A DNA stretch of 64,000 nucleotides from Coffea arabica (Eukaryota > Streptophyta > Magnoliopsida > Gentianales > Rubiaceae). Positions within the stretch are counted from its first letter, which is position 1; each line of letters begins with the position of its first letter. The notes below the pieces were generated by a model, which was not told the origin of the DNA, made no database searches, and worked only from the letters and a program-made list of their open reading frames with translations. The position numbers were made by a program, and so were the translations under genes. The DNA lies in assembly GCF_036785885.1 (NCBI RefSeq), contig NC_092323.1, positions 12,594,501 to 12,658,500 on the forward strand, read 5' to 3'. Shown piece after piece: positions 12,997-23,140 of this stretch.

Positions 12997-13198
12997 TTTT
13001 TTTTTTTGTCGAAACGATAGATGTCCTATAACCTAATCTAGTCTAGTCTAAGGGGAAGGGGAGGGGGTTCGATATGAGTACAAACTCCATCGATAAAGGT
13101 CAATTAAGACCGCCACAAATTGTGGCAGGCAGGGATTGAACCCCTGACCTCCAGCATCACCTTTAATGGTGATGACCACCGGACCAAATGGCCAGTGG
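12997..13198 (-). mobile_element. SINE inserted just upstream of MATE copy 1
   Basis: A T-run (reverse poly-A) begins the element. On the minus strand there is an A-box-like tggtccggtggtc and a B-box ggttcaatccctgcc. The 19-bp target duplication cagaaggtaatgaagtact is perfect at 12978-12996 and 13199-13217, so insertion is recent relative to most repeats here. It belongs to a different SINE family from the one at 8119. Confidence 0.92.
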
Positions 13199-13295
13199 CA
13201 GAAGGTAATGAAGTACTCTTACCATATTATCGCCGCACAAGTGCTATCTTGTCTCCAGCTTATTCATATTGCTGTAGAAGTACTTAGTCATAGTA

Positions 13296-16116
13296 ATGGA
13301 GGATACAACAACACCATTGTTAGAAAATTCATGCTCCCTTATTAAGTCAAAGAGTCAAGAAAATGGTGGAGATGAAAACTTTCCAGATAAAGTTTGGCAT
13401 GAAACAAAGAAGCTTTGGCGAATAGTTGGCCCTGCAGTCTTCAGTCTTCTTGCTTCATACTCCATGCTCGTCAGTCGTCATCACCCAAGCATCTGCAGGC
13501 CACCTAGGTGAACTTGAGCTGGCTGCTATGTCTCTTGCCAGTAATGTCATTCTTGGATTTAACTTCAGCTTCATGGTACATAAAAACTGCTTCCCTCCAC
13601 TAAATTTCTCTCTTTTAGGATAATTTGACATCATAATTGTAATAAATACAAGGTGCAATTAACTAGAACACAAAATTTTATGGAAATGTTGTTTCATAAG
13701 GGTTCTTGATACACGCCTGTCTGACAAAATTGAGCCAGTTTAGCATGTCACATGTACCTTAATAAACGTGTTAAATATAGACAAATTCTTGAACTCTATG
13801 AGGATTATCTTTTGTATCCCTGAAATTTTTTGAATTCGTCCATGTAATTATGGATTTTCAGTTGGGAATGGCAAGTGCTTTGGAAACTCTATGCGGACAA
13901 GCATTCGGGGCAAAGAACTATCCTATTTTAGGCGTATACCTGCAGCGTTCTTGGATTGTTCTCTTCTTGTGCTCCGTTCTAATGTTGCCCGTATACATTT
14001 TCGCTACGCCAATCTTGAAGCTTTTGGGGCAGCCCCAACAAGTAGCTGAGCTTTCTGGGATTGTATGCTTGAGTTTCATTCCACTTCATTTCGGCTTTGC
14101 ATTTCAATTTCCCCTTCAGAGGTTTCTGCAGAGTCAGCTGAAGAATAATGTGATCGCTTGGGTGAATTTCGTGGCTCTGATTTTGCATTTGGCATTGAGT
14201 TGGTTGGTGGTGTTTAAGCTAAGGCTTGGATTGGCCGCCGTTTCCCTTGTCTTGGGCTTTTCTTGGTGGATTGTGGTGTTTGGTTTGCTTGGTTATACAC
14301 TATGTGCTGCATGTCCTCAGTCGTGGACTGGATTCTCATTTGAAGCATTTTCTGGTCTAAGGCAATTTCTTCAACTATCTGTATCTTCTGGTGTCATGAT
14401 ATGGTAAGAACTTTATTTCTCTAATTTTTCTTGTTTCTTTGGGTTTGGGAACGTTCCTGACGATCTACATTTTAGTATTTTCTATTTATGTTTCATTTTT
14501 GAAACAAAAATGCATGACTTTTTCTTGAACAAATGTTTGTCACGATCAAATGACGCATAACTAGGACAGTTGTTGCCCGATTCTGTTCCCATTTGATATG
14601 AGCCCAAATTTGTGAAAGGAAGTAAACAGGACAACGTTTTGCTTGTTAAGTAATTACTCCGTTGACTCCAATTTTCTTGGAACAGCTTGGAGAACTGGTA
14701 CTACCAGATCCTGGTAGTGATTACTGGAAATCTTGCCAATTCAGAATTTGCTTTTGATGCTTTATCCATATGGTAAGCAAGTTGTGCTAAGCTTCTACCT
14801 CAATCTTACTTTTACTATTCACCACGCTCAGTTTTTTTTCATCAGTTTGGTTGTTGGATTCCTTAGCATGAGCATCAACGGCTGGGAAAATATGATTCCT
14901 ATTGGATTCTTCTTTGGAATAGGGTAAATTCTGTTACTTTTTTTTGGGGGTTTTTTTGGATTCACCTGAATTGAATTTCTGTCAATCATAATAGTGTCTG
15001 CCAATTAAAAGTGACAAATTGTTTTTTCAAAGGGGTGTTACAGAGTTAGGGTTGCAAATGAGTTGGGAGCAGGAAATGGAAGAAAAGCCCAGTTAGCAAC
15101 CATAGTAGCAGTGACAGAATCAAAATTGCTAGGCCTATTCTTTTGGGTGTTTTTCCACAATGAAATTGCACTTGTATTCACAACCAGCAAACCAGTGCTG
15201 GAAGAAGTCAGCACACTCTCAATACTTTTGGCCTTCACTGTTCTCCTCAATAGTGTTCAACCAATTCTTTCAGGTAATTAATTAGCACTAATTAATTGCA
15301 ACATTTCATCACTCTCTTCATTTTTATTTTTCTTTTAACATGCAGGGGTTGCTGTTGGATCTGGATGGCAGTCATATGTGGCATGCATAAATTTGGGCTG
15401 CTATTATCTGATTGGAGTACCACTTGGAGTATTGATGGGTTGGGTTTTCAAGCAAGGAGTAATGGTTAGTCTCCAATTTGCATACCTTTCTTTAAAGAAA
15501 TTGTGCTACTTAATTTCCCAAAGTTCTTTTCCTTTTGCAGTATAATATTGTTATACTAACAGTTCAGCGTATATAAGGTTTATTCGTAACAATATTATCG
15601 TTTTCTATCTATTTTAGTAAAGAAAAATAAGAAAGGGATTCATTGTGTACTAATGCACGTGTCCATCAGAGAGATGGTGAGATAAAAGGAAATTAGAAAG
15701 AATTACTTATGCTCACTCAGTGTAATTTAGCTTAAAACCTTACTACCTAAAATCTAATTTCAGATATCCATTTTTTTAAATCATAATTTATAACATTTCT
15801 TTGTTTTTTCTTTGAAATTGATTTGATTGGATTCGTTTTAGGCGAATAACTAGTTTTTGCCACACTGATATATGAAGGGAATCTGGGCTGGAATGATTTT
15901 TGGTGGAACTGCAGTTCAAACATTCATATTGGCCATCATTACCATTAGATGCAACTGGGAGAAAGAGGTACAAATGCTGCTATATTTTTGTGTAATTCTT
16001 TTCCCCTAAAATCCTAATAGTAGAAATGAACAATTTCATTAGCTTTTCTGTTGATTCAAACGCAGGCGATCAGGGCAAGTTTGCATGTGGAGAAATGGGC
16101 ACATATTGGTCCCTAA
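13296..16116 (+). CDS. MATE/DETOXIFICATION transporter, copy 1 (DTX29-like), frameshifted in exon 1
   Basis: Eight exons are visible: 13296-13575, 13862-14403, 14686-14772, 14867-14923, 15044-15273, 15346-15464, 15878-15967 and 16066-16116. Family signatures include [63 protein letters not shown] and GVAVGSGWQ. The product would be a 12-helix H+- or Na+-coupled exporter or vacuolar loader. Between codons for SYSML and [11 protein letters not shown] the bases gtcagtcgtc (13470-13479) contain a net +1 change. Alignment with copies 2 and 5 suggests a 7-nt insertion, so reading from the ATG ends early. The other exons are open, giving about 482 aa if the insertion is discounted. Exon 5 is 9 nt shorter than in the other copies, and the intron 6 acceptor (tatatgaag) is pyrimidine-poor. 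It is either a young pseudogene or an assembly or sequencing error. Confidence 0.85.
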
Positions 16117-16351
16117 GCATATAGGTTAAATTAGGGCAGAAATTTATGGGAAAAGAAAGATATCATCGGAGAGAGTGATCCCAGGGCACGAGGGCAATAG
16201 CAGAAATGGCAGTCTTGGTTTCTTGACAGAAGGCCCTTAACAATAAGGCAATGCCTTGGGAAAATAATAATATACAATAAGACAATGCCTTGGGAAGCGA
16301 AGAAGTATAGTGGCATTACGCCAAAATCTCAGACTCTGTTGAATCTCTTTG

Positions 16352-16360
16352 AAACTTTTA
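16352..16360. repeat. Left 9-bp target duplication of the Pack-MULE
   Basis: The bases aaactttta immediately precede the left terminal inverted repeat and recur exactly at 17818-17826. Nine-base duplications are the hallmark of Mutator-like transposition. Confidence 0.9.
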
Positions 16361-16867
16361 GAGTGAATGGTCCAAAAGGTCACTAAAATATTAAAAATGG
16401 CATCATCTGATCATCAAACCTTTTTTGTGGCCAAAAAGGTGACTAAACTCGCAAAAACTCTCCATCAGAGTTATTTTACCGAATTTCAGCGGTTCCTCGT
16501 CCGGTGGAATGGGCAATGTGGATTGGAGAAATATAGTCAAGGGGCAAAAATGTCTGAAAGGTTATTGGAATAGGTGAAGCCATGGATTGTCTCATTCACA
16601 AACCAAGTTTGAACCCATAGATTGAAATAGTCTTCTCTGCGGTAAAAAATAGTGACTTTGTCCGCCTGTAAACCAAATCAAAACAGCAAATAACGAGTAT
16701 TTACAGCCTAAACCCATCTCAAAAATAAGAGCAGCCGAGGAAATTGTGAAGCTGGTGATTTCAATGGACTGGGTAAAGCGACCAGGGATGAGTTGGAATC
16801 TAGAAGGTACTATCCTGAGAATCTAGACGGTTTCACCTGAACTGTTAAAAGAAGATCTAAAACCAAT

Positions 16868-17085
16868 TTGATAGCCGCCGGCCGGAATTTCATCTCCTGC
16901 GGGCGTTCAACTATTTCATTATTTGGATCTTCTTTTACCATTCCCTCTCCCAAGCAAAACAGGTCGAAATCCAACTTCAAATTCCAAAAACCCTTTCTCC
17001 AGAATCGCCAAAAGCTCGATCTTTCTAACCTTAAACCCTCGATTTCTTTTGCTGCATCTTGTTGTTTGAAACCTGTAATGTGCAA
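16868..17085 (+). other. Captured stretch with transit-peptide-like reading frame
   Basis: This open frame inside the Pack-MULE is rich in Ser, Lys, Arg, Phe and Asn with almost no acidic residues, and ends in SISFAASCC. That composition resembles a chloroplast transit peptide. It is in the same orientation as, and directly upstream of, the ATP synthase gamma fragment. It could be a first exon from a second captured plastid-protein gene or a 5' leader that is open by chance. I do not recognise a specific protein. Confidence 0.4.
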
Positions 17086-17088
17086 ACT

Positions 17089-17500
17089 ATGATGTCTTGC
17101 TCCAATATATCGACAACGGTCTCCTTAAAACCTTCAATTTGTGACCCCTCTTCAATTTCTTCCTCATCTCAGCTCAACCCCCATCGCATATCAAATTATC
17201 AAACAATTACAGATACAAAAAGGTTTGATGTTTATCATATTTCGAGAGTGCCCCTTTTTCAAATGGCCACCGTGAGCTCAGGGAGCGGATGGAAACAGTA
17301 AAAAACACCCAAAAAGTGACAGAAGCAATGAAGCTAGTTGCAACTGCAAAAGTGCGGAGAGCCCAAGAAACAGTAATCAATAGCATACCATTTGCAGAGG
17401 CCATTGTTGAAGTATTGTTCAATATCAATGAGCAGCTTCAGTTGGATGATATAGATGTTCCTTTAACAAATATTAGGCCAGTCAAGAAAGTTTCGGTTTG
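17089..17500 (+). pseudogene. Truncated, frameshifted chloroplast ATP synthase gamma subunit (atpC) fragment
   Basis: The frame beginning ATGATGTCTTGC at 17089 reads MMSCSNISTTVSLKPS, like the transit peptide of plant plastid CF1-gamma. From 17271, in a different frame, comes the mature N-terminus: RELRERMETVKNTQKVTEAM, then KLVATAKVRRAQE, VEVLFNINEQLQ, DDIDVPLT and RPVKKV. Homology stops at about 17495. The full protein is about 360-380 aa, so only the transit peptide and about 75 mature residues are present. The catalytic-core contacts, the redox disulfide region and the C-terminal helix are all missing. The frame change near 17255-17270 makes it non-functional. It lies inside the Pack-MULE, so it is a transposon-captured fragment and not a degenerate resident gene. 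Confidence 0.85.
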
Positions 17501-17817
17501 GCTATGCAATCTTTCACTGTTGATCTCTTCTATGATTCTATCCCAAGCCTCTCAATTCCAAAACTTTTGAATTCGTTCAATGTGCTTTTTTGGGTTTTGC
17601 AATTCTCAGGATAGTACCTTTCGGCCATTTTTGCCCCTTTACTATATTCCTCCGCTCCACATTGCCCATGCCACCGGATGAGGAACCGTTGAAATTCGGT
17701 AAAATGACTCCGCTGGAGAGTTTTTGCGAGTTTAGTGACCTTTTCGATCACAAAAAAAGTTTGGTGACTAGAAGGTGCCATTTTTAATAGTTTAGTGACC
17801 TTTTGGGCCATTCACTC

Positions 17818-17826
17818 AAACTTTTA
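17818..17826. repeat. Right 9-bp target duplication of the Pack-MULE
   Basis: An exact repeat of aaactttta, which also lies at 16352-16360, directly after the right terminal inverted repeat. Confidence 0.9.
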
Positions 17827-19119
17827 ACTTCCCTGTCACATTTGTCAAGCAAATTGTACTGAATGATTTTCAGTATATTAAATAATAAAAATAACTTCTT
17901 TATCCGAAAAAAAAAGGAGGCAAAATATCTCAAATGATTGAATTGTAGAAAAAATATTCTTCAATAGAATACAAGCACTAGTACTCGCACCATGCAAATG
18001 ATACTTTGAAACACTGTTAATCGAATTAAACTAGCACATAGACAAAACAATCTGTAGAAGCTGTTCATTTAACAATTGGTTGGCCATATTAATGTATCAA
18101 AATTTAATTGTACAAGGAAAAAAAAAGGGCAGAATCTGTTGGTGTATGCATTTCTATATCTTTCATGGATACTTCGAGGCTTGGAGCATTTTTCAAGAAA
18201 CTCGTAAACAAAACTTCTATTTCTGTTTGGTTGACGTTCTTTCTCATTTCTGTTGACTCAACACATTGCTAATCAGCTACTGCAAATGAATTGGAACTGC
18301 AGATGAATTGAAAAATGATCTCTTTGCCATTTGGTAAATCGAAAGCCGCAGAAGAAAGAATGTTTCTAAGCGGGCAAAAAGATGGGGAAAAAAAAATTAA
18401 CAGAACGCCATTTTCACCCCCAACTGGAGAGAAACTCCCTCAAACACATAAACACATACAAACAGTCAAAATAAACAGCATCGACCATTATGCAATTGGT
18501 TTTGGACTTTTGGTACAAAATTAAGAGATATTATTATGTTCTTGAAATGTGAATATCTTTTTATTTTTAGGTCGATTCTGATTACTTCCATTCCTACTTC
18601 TTTACATTCAAGACACGCACAAAAAAAATGAAAAAACAAAAAAAGGAGAAAAACAGAGAGCCCATTAACATTTGCAAGCAAAACGTTCTCTCTATTACTC
18701 AGTTTGTACCTTTTGCCTCGAATTCAGAAACATTGCATAAATAATTTTCTTTTTTTTTTTTTTGGGGTCCTGCTCTTTTTGTTCTCTTTGATTCTCCGAT
18801 AACTCCTTGTCTCAGTTATCAACTGACTCGGTTTTTCCTTTCACAGTATGACAAGATATGGAAAAAGAGGATCTCCCAGTTGCAGCCCCCTCTTTGGCCT
18901 CATTGAGTGCAACTTCTCCTTACTCAACAAAATTTCTGTGCTGTCTGTGCTTAAAAAGTTGAAAATGACTGTCGCTTTTAACTGTTTTTGTTTTGTATTG
19001 CTATTATTGCCTTTTCTCCGGATAAGATCACCTTCAAAATTGATCGCATCCTATGTTTATTGGGGTTGGCTTCTACCATCAGTGCTGTTCAGTTAAAAGG
19101 TGATCAAAATTCAGCAATA
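17827..19119. other. Gene-free intergenic region
   Basis: No family is recognised in the short ORFs (18315-18524, 18466-18681 minus, 18848-19096). It contains A/T runs and a phrase (18888-18915) loosely resembling RNase H-type retroelement wording, which leads into the fragment that follows. Confidence 0.45.
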
Positions 19120-19430
19120 GCATGCTGGTTTACAGTTCGTTCTGTCGCTCCTACACAGGTTCTTCCTGTTCGTTGGATTCCGCCATCCAATGGGTTCAAA
19201 TTGAACACGGATGCAAGTGTCAAAGATAGAATGACAACGGGTGCTGGTTTAGTGCGGGGACTGTATTAAGAGTTTATTTTTGCATTCTACAAAAAATTCA
19301 GGGGACATAGATATGTTATCAGCAAAAGCAAAGGCCCCATTGTTTGGCTTGATTCAATGCTCTGTTCGAGACTTCTCCATTTAATCAGTTGAGGTGGATT
19401 CACAAACTTTGGTCCATCTCAGCAATTCAT
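19120..19430 (+). pseudogene. Retrotransposon RNase H-domain fragment (N-terminal half)
   Basis: The translation contains VRWIPPSNGFKLNTDASVKD followed by GAGLVR. This matches the plant RVT_3/RNase H opening (W.PP..G..K.N.D.S.....G.G...R), including the first catalytic Asp. Beyond a stop at about 19267 the similarity resumes in another frame (AKAKAPLFGLIQCSV, then VEVDSQTLVHL), so it is broken by at least one frameshift. It is a remnant of a LINE-type element; no reverse transcriptase is visible nearby. Confidence 0.7.
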
Positions 19431-19599
19431 CTTTTTTGTATGGTTCAAAGTCGCGGTCGTATTTTGAGCTGTTCCACATCGATCTCGACATATTGATCGC
19501 AGTTTTGTCAATACGCAAATTTTAAAACATTTAATATTTTAAAAATTATAAATAATATAATAAATATAATAAATAAAAATTAAAAAAAAAATTAATAAT

Positions 19600-19905
19600 A
19601 ATTCGAGTTGACTCGAGATGATTCAATCGTTTCTATCCGTCTCGGAGCTGTCTCGGTCAAGTTTTTTGGTGATTCGGCCGAGTTCTTGATGATCCATTAT
19701 TTCGAAATCATCTCGTCCCGATATCGTTTCGAAGAGTTCCGTTCCGGTAATATAAAAAATATAATAATAAAAAATAATAAAAATTCGAGTTGACTAGAGA
19801 TGATTCGATCGTTATTATTGGTCTCGAAGCTGTCTCGGCCAAATTTTTTATGATTCGGTCGAGTTTTTGATGATCAGTTATTTCGAGATCATCTCTCCAA
19901 CGACA
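19600..19905. repeat. Two ~115-bp diverged direct copies of a TCG-rich unit
   Basis: attcgagttgactcgagatg (about 19600) and attcgagttgactagagatg (about 19785) start two parallel blocks. Both continue through tctcg, gctgtctcgg, gattcgg, cgagttt and ttgatgat, then atttcgaaatcatctc or atttcgagatcatctc. The surroundings (19440-19965) use the same self-complementary wording, as in the hAT-like elements later in the window. I could not fix ends or a target duplication. Confidence 0.55.
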
Positions 19906-19965
19906 ACTGGACTGAGTAGTCTAGGATTCGGCCGAATCTTTGAGCGATGCTTTTCAACTACGTAG

Positions 19966-22534
19966 CCTTTATGTTTGATTCTGCAATATGTCTTACATGT
20001 CATGTCAACTGTGACAGTGCACGTGTTTAGGAAGGCAAATGTTGCAACTGACTAGCTGACTTTTTTGGGCATGGCTTCTCAGCAGTTTTTTATGTCACTG
20101 GCTAAAAATTGTTTGCATTATAAATTATTTAAAATATTTTTACTGAAATATTTTTTATGATGTGATGTATGTGAGATAAAAAGATAATTAAGAAAATAAA
20201 AAACTGTATTGAAAATTATAATGATGATGTAAATAAATATATTTGAGAAAATAACCCACTATCCAAACAAACTTGTGCTCATGGATTTTTAAACTTTAGA
20301 TCAATTTCTGCAAGGGAGTAAGTACTACTTGTATATGGATTTTTTTTAATGTATTAGAGGTTTTGGTTTGGTCCCCCTCCATTTGTTTATTTATTTTGAT
20401 GTTAATAAAAAAAATAAATAAATAAATAATTCCTCATTTTTTTTAATTTTTGGGATTAAAGAATTCATACCCTAAAGAATGCACCTGATGCAATTTCATG
20501 CCACATGAAGCACTTTCTCACGGTTTGACCTGTTTTCCTACCAGTTTGGTACGAATTTGATCAATAAATGGTTAGTCAATTTTTAAAAAATATATATACA
20601 GAGTAGTATGAACAAAAAAATTGAAACCGTGGAAGAAACACAGCCAGTTTTTAGCAGAGTCAAGATCCTTTTTGAATGTTTAGAAGGCAGCATAAGGAAG
20701 ATATGGGATTTTTTATTCCAACAATTTGCAGTTTGTAATTGAATATCTGGATAAATAGCAATTTCAACACCATAACATAAATAAACGCCTCATATTTCCT
20801 CCACTAATTGAAGCCATTTAGCCACTCAAATTCCCTAATCAGTCAATCAATCCAAGTGATATGATGCTAGCAACTACCTTTGTCTAATTGTCTTCTTTTG
20901 GTTGCACACACACACACTATACACATTAGGTAGATTATGGAAGTACTCTCCTTTTTTTGATGATATAAACTTTTTGAGTGGAATTATGAGGTGGAGATGA
21001 AGAGTCCTCTTTATTAGTTTTGTAATGAGTGTTCAATTATTCCCGTATCATTTCAATTCCATCTCTCCTTTTTGGGGGTAAACCGCAACTTTTATTAATA
21101 TAATATGGCAGAAAAAACAGTCACCAGCAGAAGCAATCTGCTCAACTCATACGAGCGCAACTGAATCAGTTTATCAACTATCATCATCTCTATCACTAAC
21201 ACTAGGAACAGAAGCAACTCTTTGTTTATACAAACACTCAACTGCTCAAAAGTTTGTGTTGATCCCTCTTTCCCTCATCTTCCTTTCATAGAGATTGTTT
21301 TTTTTTTCTTTTTCTAATAAATAAGTGTATTAAAAAATTTAGAAAGTGGGACTTTGAGAGCATTTATTAAAAATGGGCATGCAATATTTAATGATCATGT
21401 CCTTTCTTCTTCATTTTTTCTTCATGAGCAATCAAATAATTTGAAAACCACAAACACGAGGACCACCACACAAATCGACCAAATTTTGACAAACATAAAT
21501 GAGCCCGTGAGCGATTGAATAATTCTAATCATGATCATCGTCTTGTATTTAGCTAGGGGTCCAAGCTACTAGGGGACTGTTTGGGATTAACCTTTAAGAA
21601 TGATGGACTTGGAAATAAAAATCTGGACTTGAAAGCACAATGACAAGAGGTTGACATGCACTTTCTGATGATTTATTATGCCGTCTTGGCAGCAATTTAC
21701 TGCTATACTACTTTTCCACAATCTGACGTGGCAAATTTCCATCATAATCTTCTCATCTTGCAACTCAAAGTTTGACGGAGGAAATTGTACCCCGTACGTT
21801 GCTGTGTTTTTGGCTCATGCATGCAGTTCCGGCTGGTACAGTAGGACTGCGACGCTTTGACGGAATTGCTTTCGTAATCGCTTACGTAAAATGAACAAAT
21901 GACAAATCTTTAAATTCGTGGCCCCAATGATTGATTCATTTAACCTTTTGAGTCCAATTGAAAAGGGGACAGGGAGAAAGAACGGCAGCTTATAGTCGGT
22001 CTCGCAAGAATTGATCCGGTATCGATAACAAAAAAAAAACCATTTAATTAACCATAGAATGCTTTTTTTTTTTTTCATTAGATGCCATGTTCATAATGGT
22101 ACCAGATGTTCAATCTCTTTTTGGTTATCAGATTGAAGAACATCTTACTCCACACAATTTTTTTTTCTTTTAAATTTCAAATAGAGGTGTTTCTTTTACT
22201 TCTTCAAATACTTGTCGTGTAAAAAGAACAAGCTCGCATCTTCTTTTTCATAAACTAATTAGTAAGTTTTTCCTGCACAATACGAAATTAAGAAAAAAGA
22301 TATCGTATTCCAATTTTCTTTTAGTACTTGCATCAAGTTTCTTTTTATACATTGAATTTAGTCAATCCAACTGCGGGCACGTTTCAGTATGACTTCTTAT
22401 TGTAAACTACACATGTGTAAGTGTAACCCAAGGTTTAAAAACAAAACAAAAAAAAAAAAAAAAAGAAGACTATAAGGCATTTAATTTAAGGAAGTTTTTG
22501 GAAGCATCCAAAAAATTGGTTTACTTTTCCCCTT
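19966..22534. other. Gene-free intergenic region with a possible MITE
   Basis: I find no gene. About 20108-20271 is bounded by ttgtttgcat and its near complement atccaaacaa and looks like a small MITE, without a confirmed target duplication. A fragment of the 8119 SINE family lies at 21990-22039. The ORFs at 21678-21860 and 21815-22078 (minus) carry no motif. Confidence 0.45.
21990..22039 (+). mobile_element. 3' fragment of a SINE
   Basis: The bases tatagtcggtctcgcaagaa followed by ttgatccgg and an A-run are a degraded copy of the 3' body of the SINE at 8119 (gtcgggctccgtaagaattg...gacccgg). The tRNA-like head is missing. Confidence 0.6.
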
Positions 22535-23140
22535 TAGAGATGGCAACAACCGCGTATACCCATCACCTGCCTTATATATATATATATATATATATATTTA
22601 TTAATATCAAATTATGTATAAGTAATGTAATTAATATTATTAGTTATACTACTAATTATACATTTATACTAATACTACAAATTACTGATTAGTTATGTTA
22701 ACATACTTATACTAATTACACTTTTAGTCTTTTACATTTGATAAATTTCTATTGTTAGAAAGTTATTAAAATGATTCAAAGTATGGACTCGGATGCATCA
22801 GATTATGGAATGCTTATGGATGATATTCTCATAGGTATACAAAACTTTGCAACCTGAGAAGCATCATGAATGTCTAGAAAATTGAACAATGTTGCTCATT
22901 ATTTTGCTAAACATGCTTGTTCTATTTCTGATGATTGTATGTGAAGGGATTTTCTTCCAAATTTTATTCTAACTGCACTTGCTGTGGATATTATTCATAT
23001 TAACAAAATTTCTATTAGCCCCCGCGAGTGACTGAGGAAGGGGTGTGCGTGACGAGCGGTGAAGTGGGAGTGGGGAAAATGTTTGGACAACGAGGCGAGG
23101 GAAGGGTCCCGGCCCTACGTCCACCGCGTTGCCATTCCTA
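22535..23140. mobile_element. Possible hAT-like element
   Basis: The edges tagagatggcaac (left) and, in reverse complement, taggaatggcaac (right) form short terminal inverted repeats typical of plant hAT-like MITEs. GC-rich blocks lie inside each end. No convincing 8-bp target duplication is visible. The interior contains an RNase H fragment and an (AT)n run, so the element may be chimeric or the pairing of ends may be wrong. Confidence 0.38.
22770..22985 (+). pseudogene. Retrotransposon RNase H-domain fragment (C-terminal half)
   Basis: Translation pieces include MLMDDILIGIQNFAT and then LNNVAHYFAKHACSIS, followed by DFLPNFI. This is the characteristic end of plant RVT_3/RNase H domains (R..N.VAH.LAK.A......W....P..I). 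Stops and a frame change interrupt it. It is a dead LINE-type fragment and does not obviously join the N-terminal fragment at 19120. Confidence 0.65.

Larger units (their letters stand above)
16361..17817. mobile_element. Pack-MULE-like element carrying plastid-gene fragments
   Basis: The ends are long terminal inverted repeats: about 16361-16575, and 17605-17817 in reverse complement. They begin gagtgaatgg and match over about 215 bp, with shared blocks such as aaaaggtcactaaa, ctcgcaaaaactctcca, ttttaccgaatttca and gggcaatgtgga. A perfect 9-bp target duplication (aaactttta) flanks the element. No transposase is present, so it is non-autonomous. The interior holds a truncated copy of the nuclear gene for chloroplast ATP synthase gamma and, upstream of it, another stretch that could encode a transit peptide. 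The inner end of the right repeat (aggtactatcctgagaat) also occurs at about 16806, well inside the left repeat, so the left arm seems interrupted or rearranged. Apparent ORFs within the repeats mirror each other and are not genes. Confidence 0.9.

Noticed and set aside
16367..17811. Two similar ORFs on opposite strands (KVTKLAKTL... type)
   Set aside because: They lie in the terminal inverted repeats of the Pack-MULE and mirror each other because the repeats are complementary.
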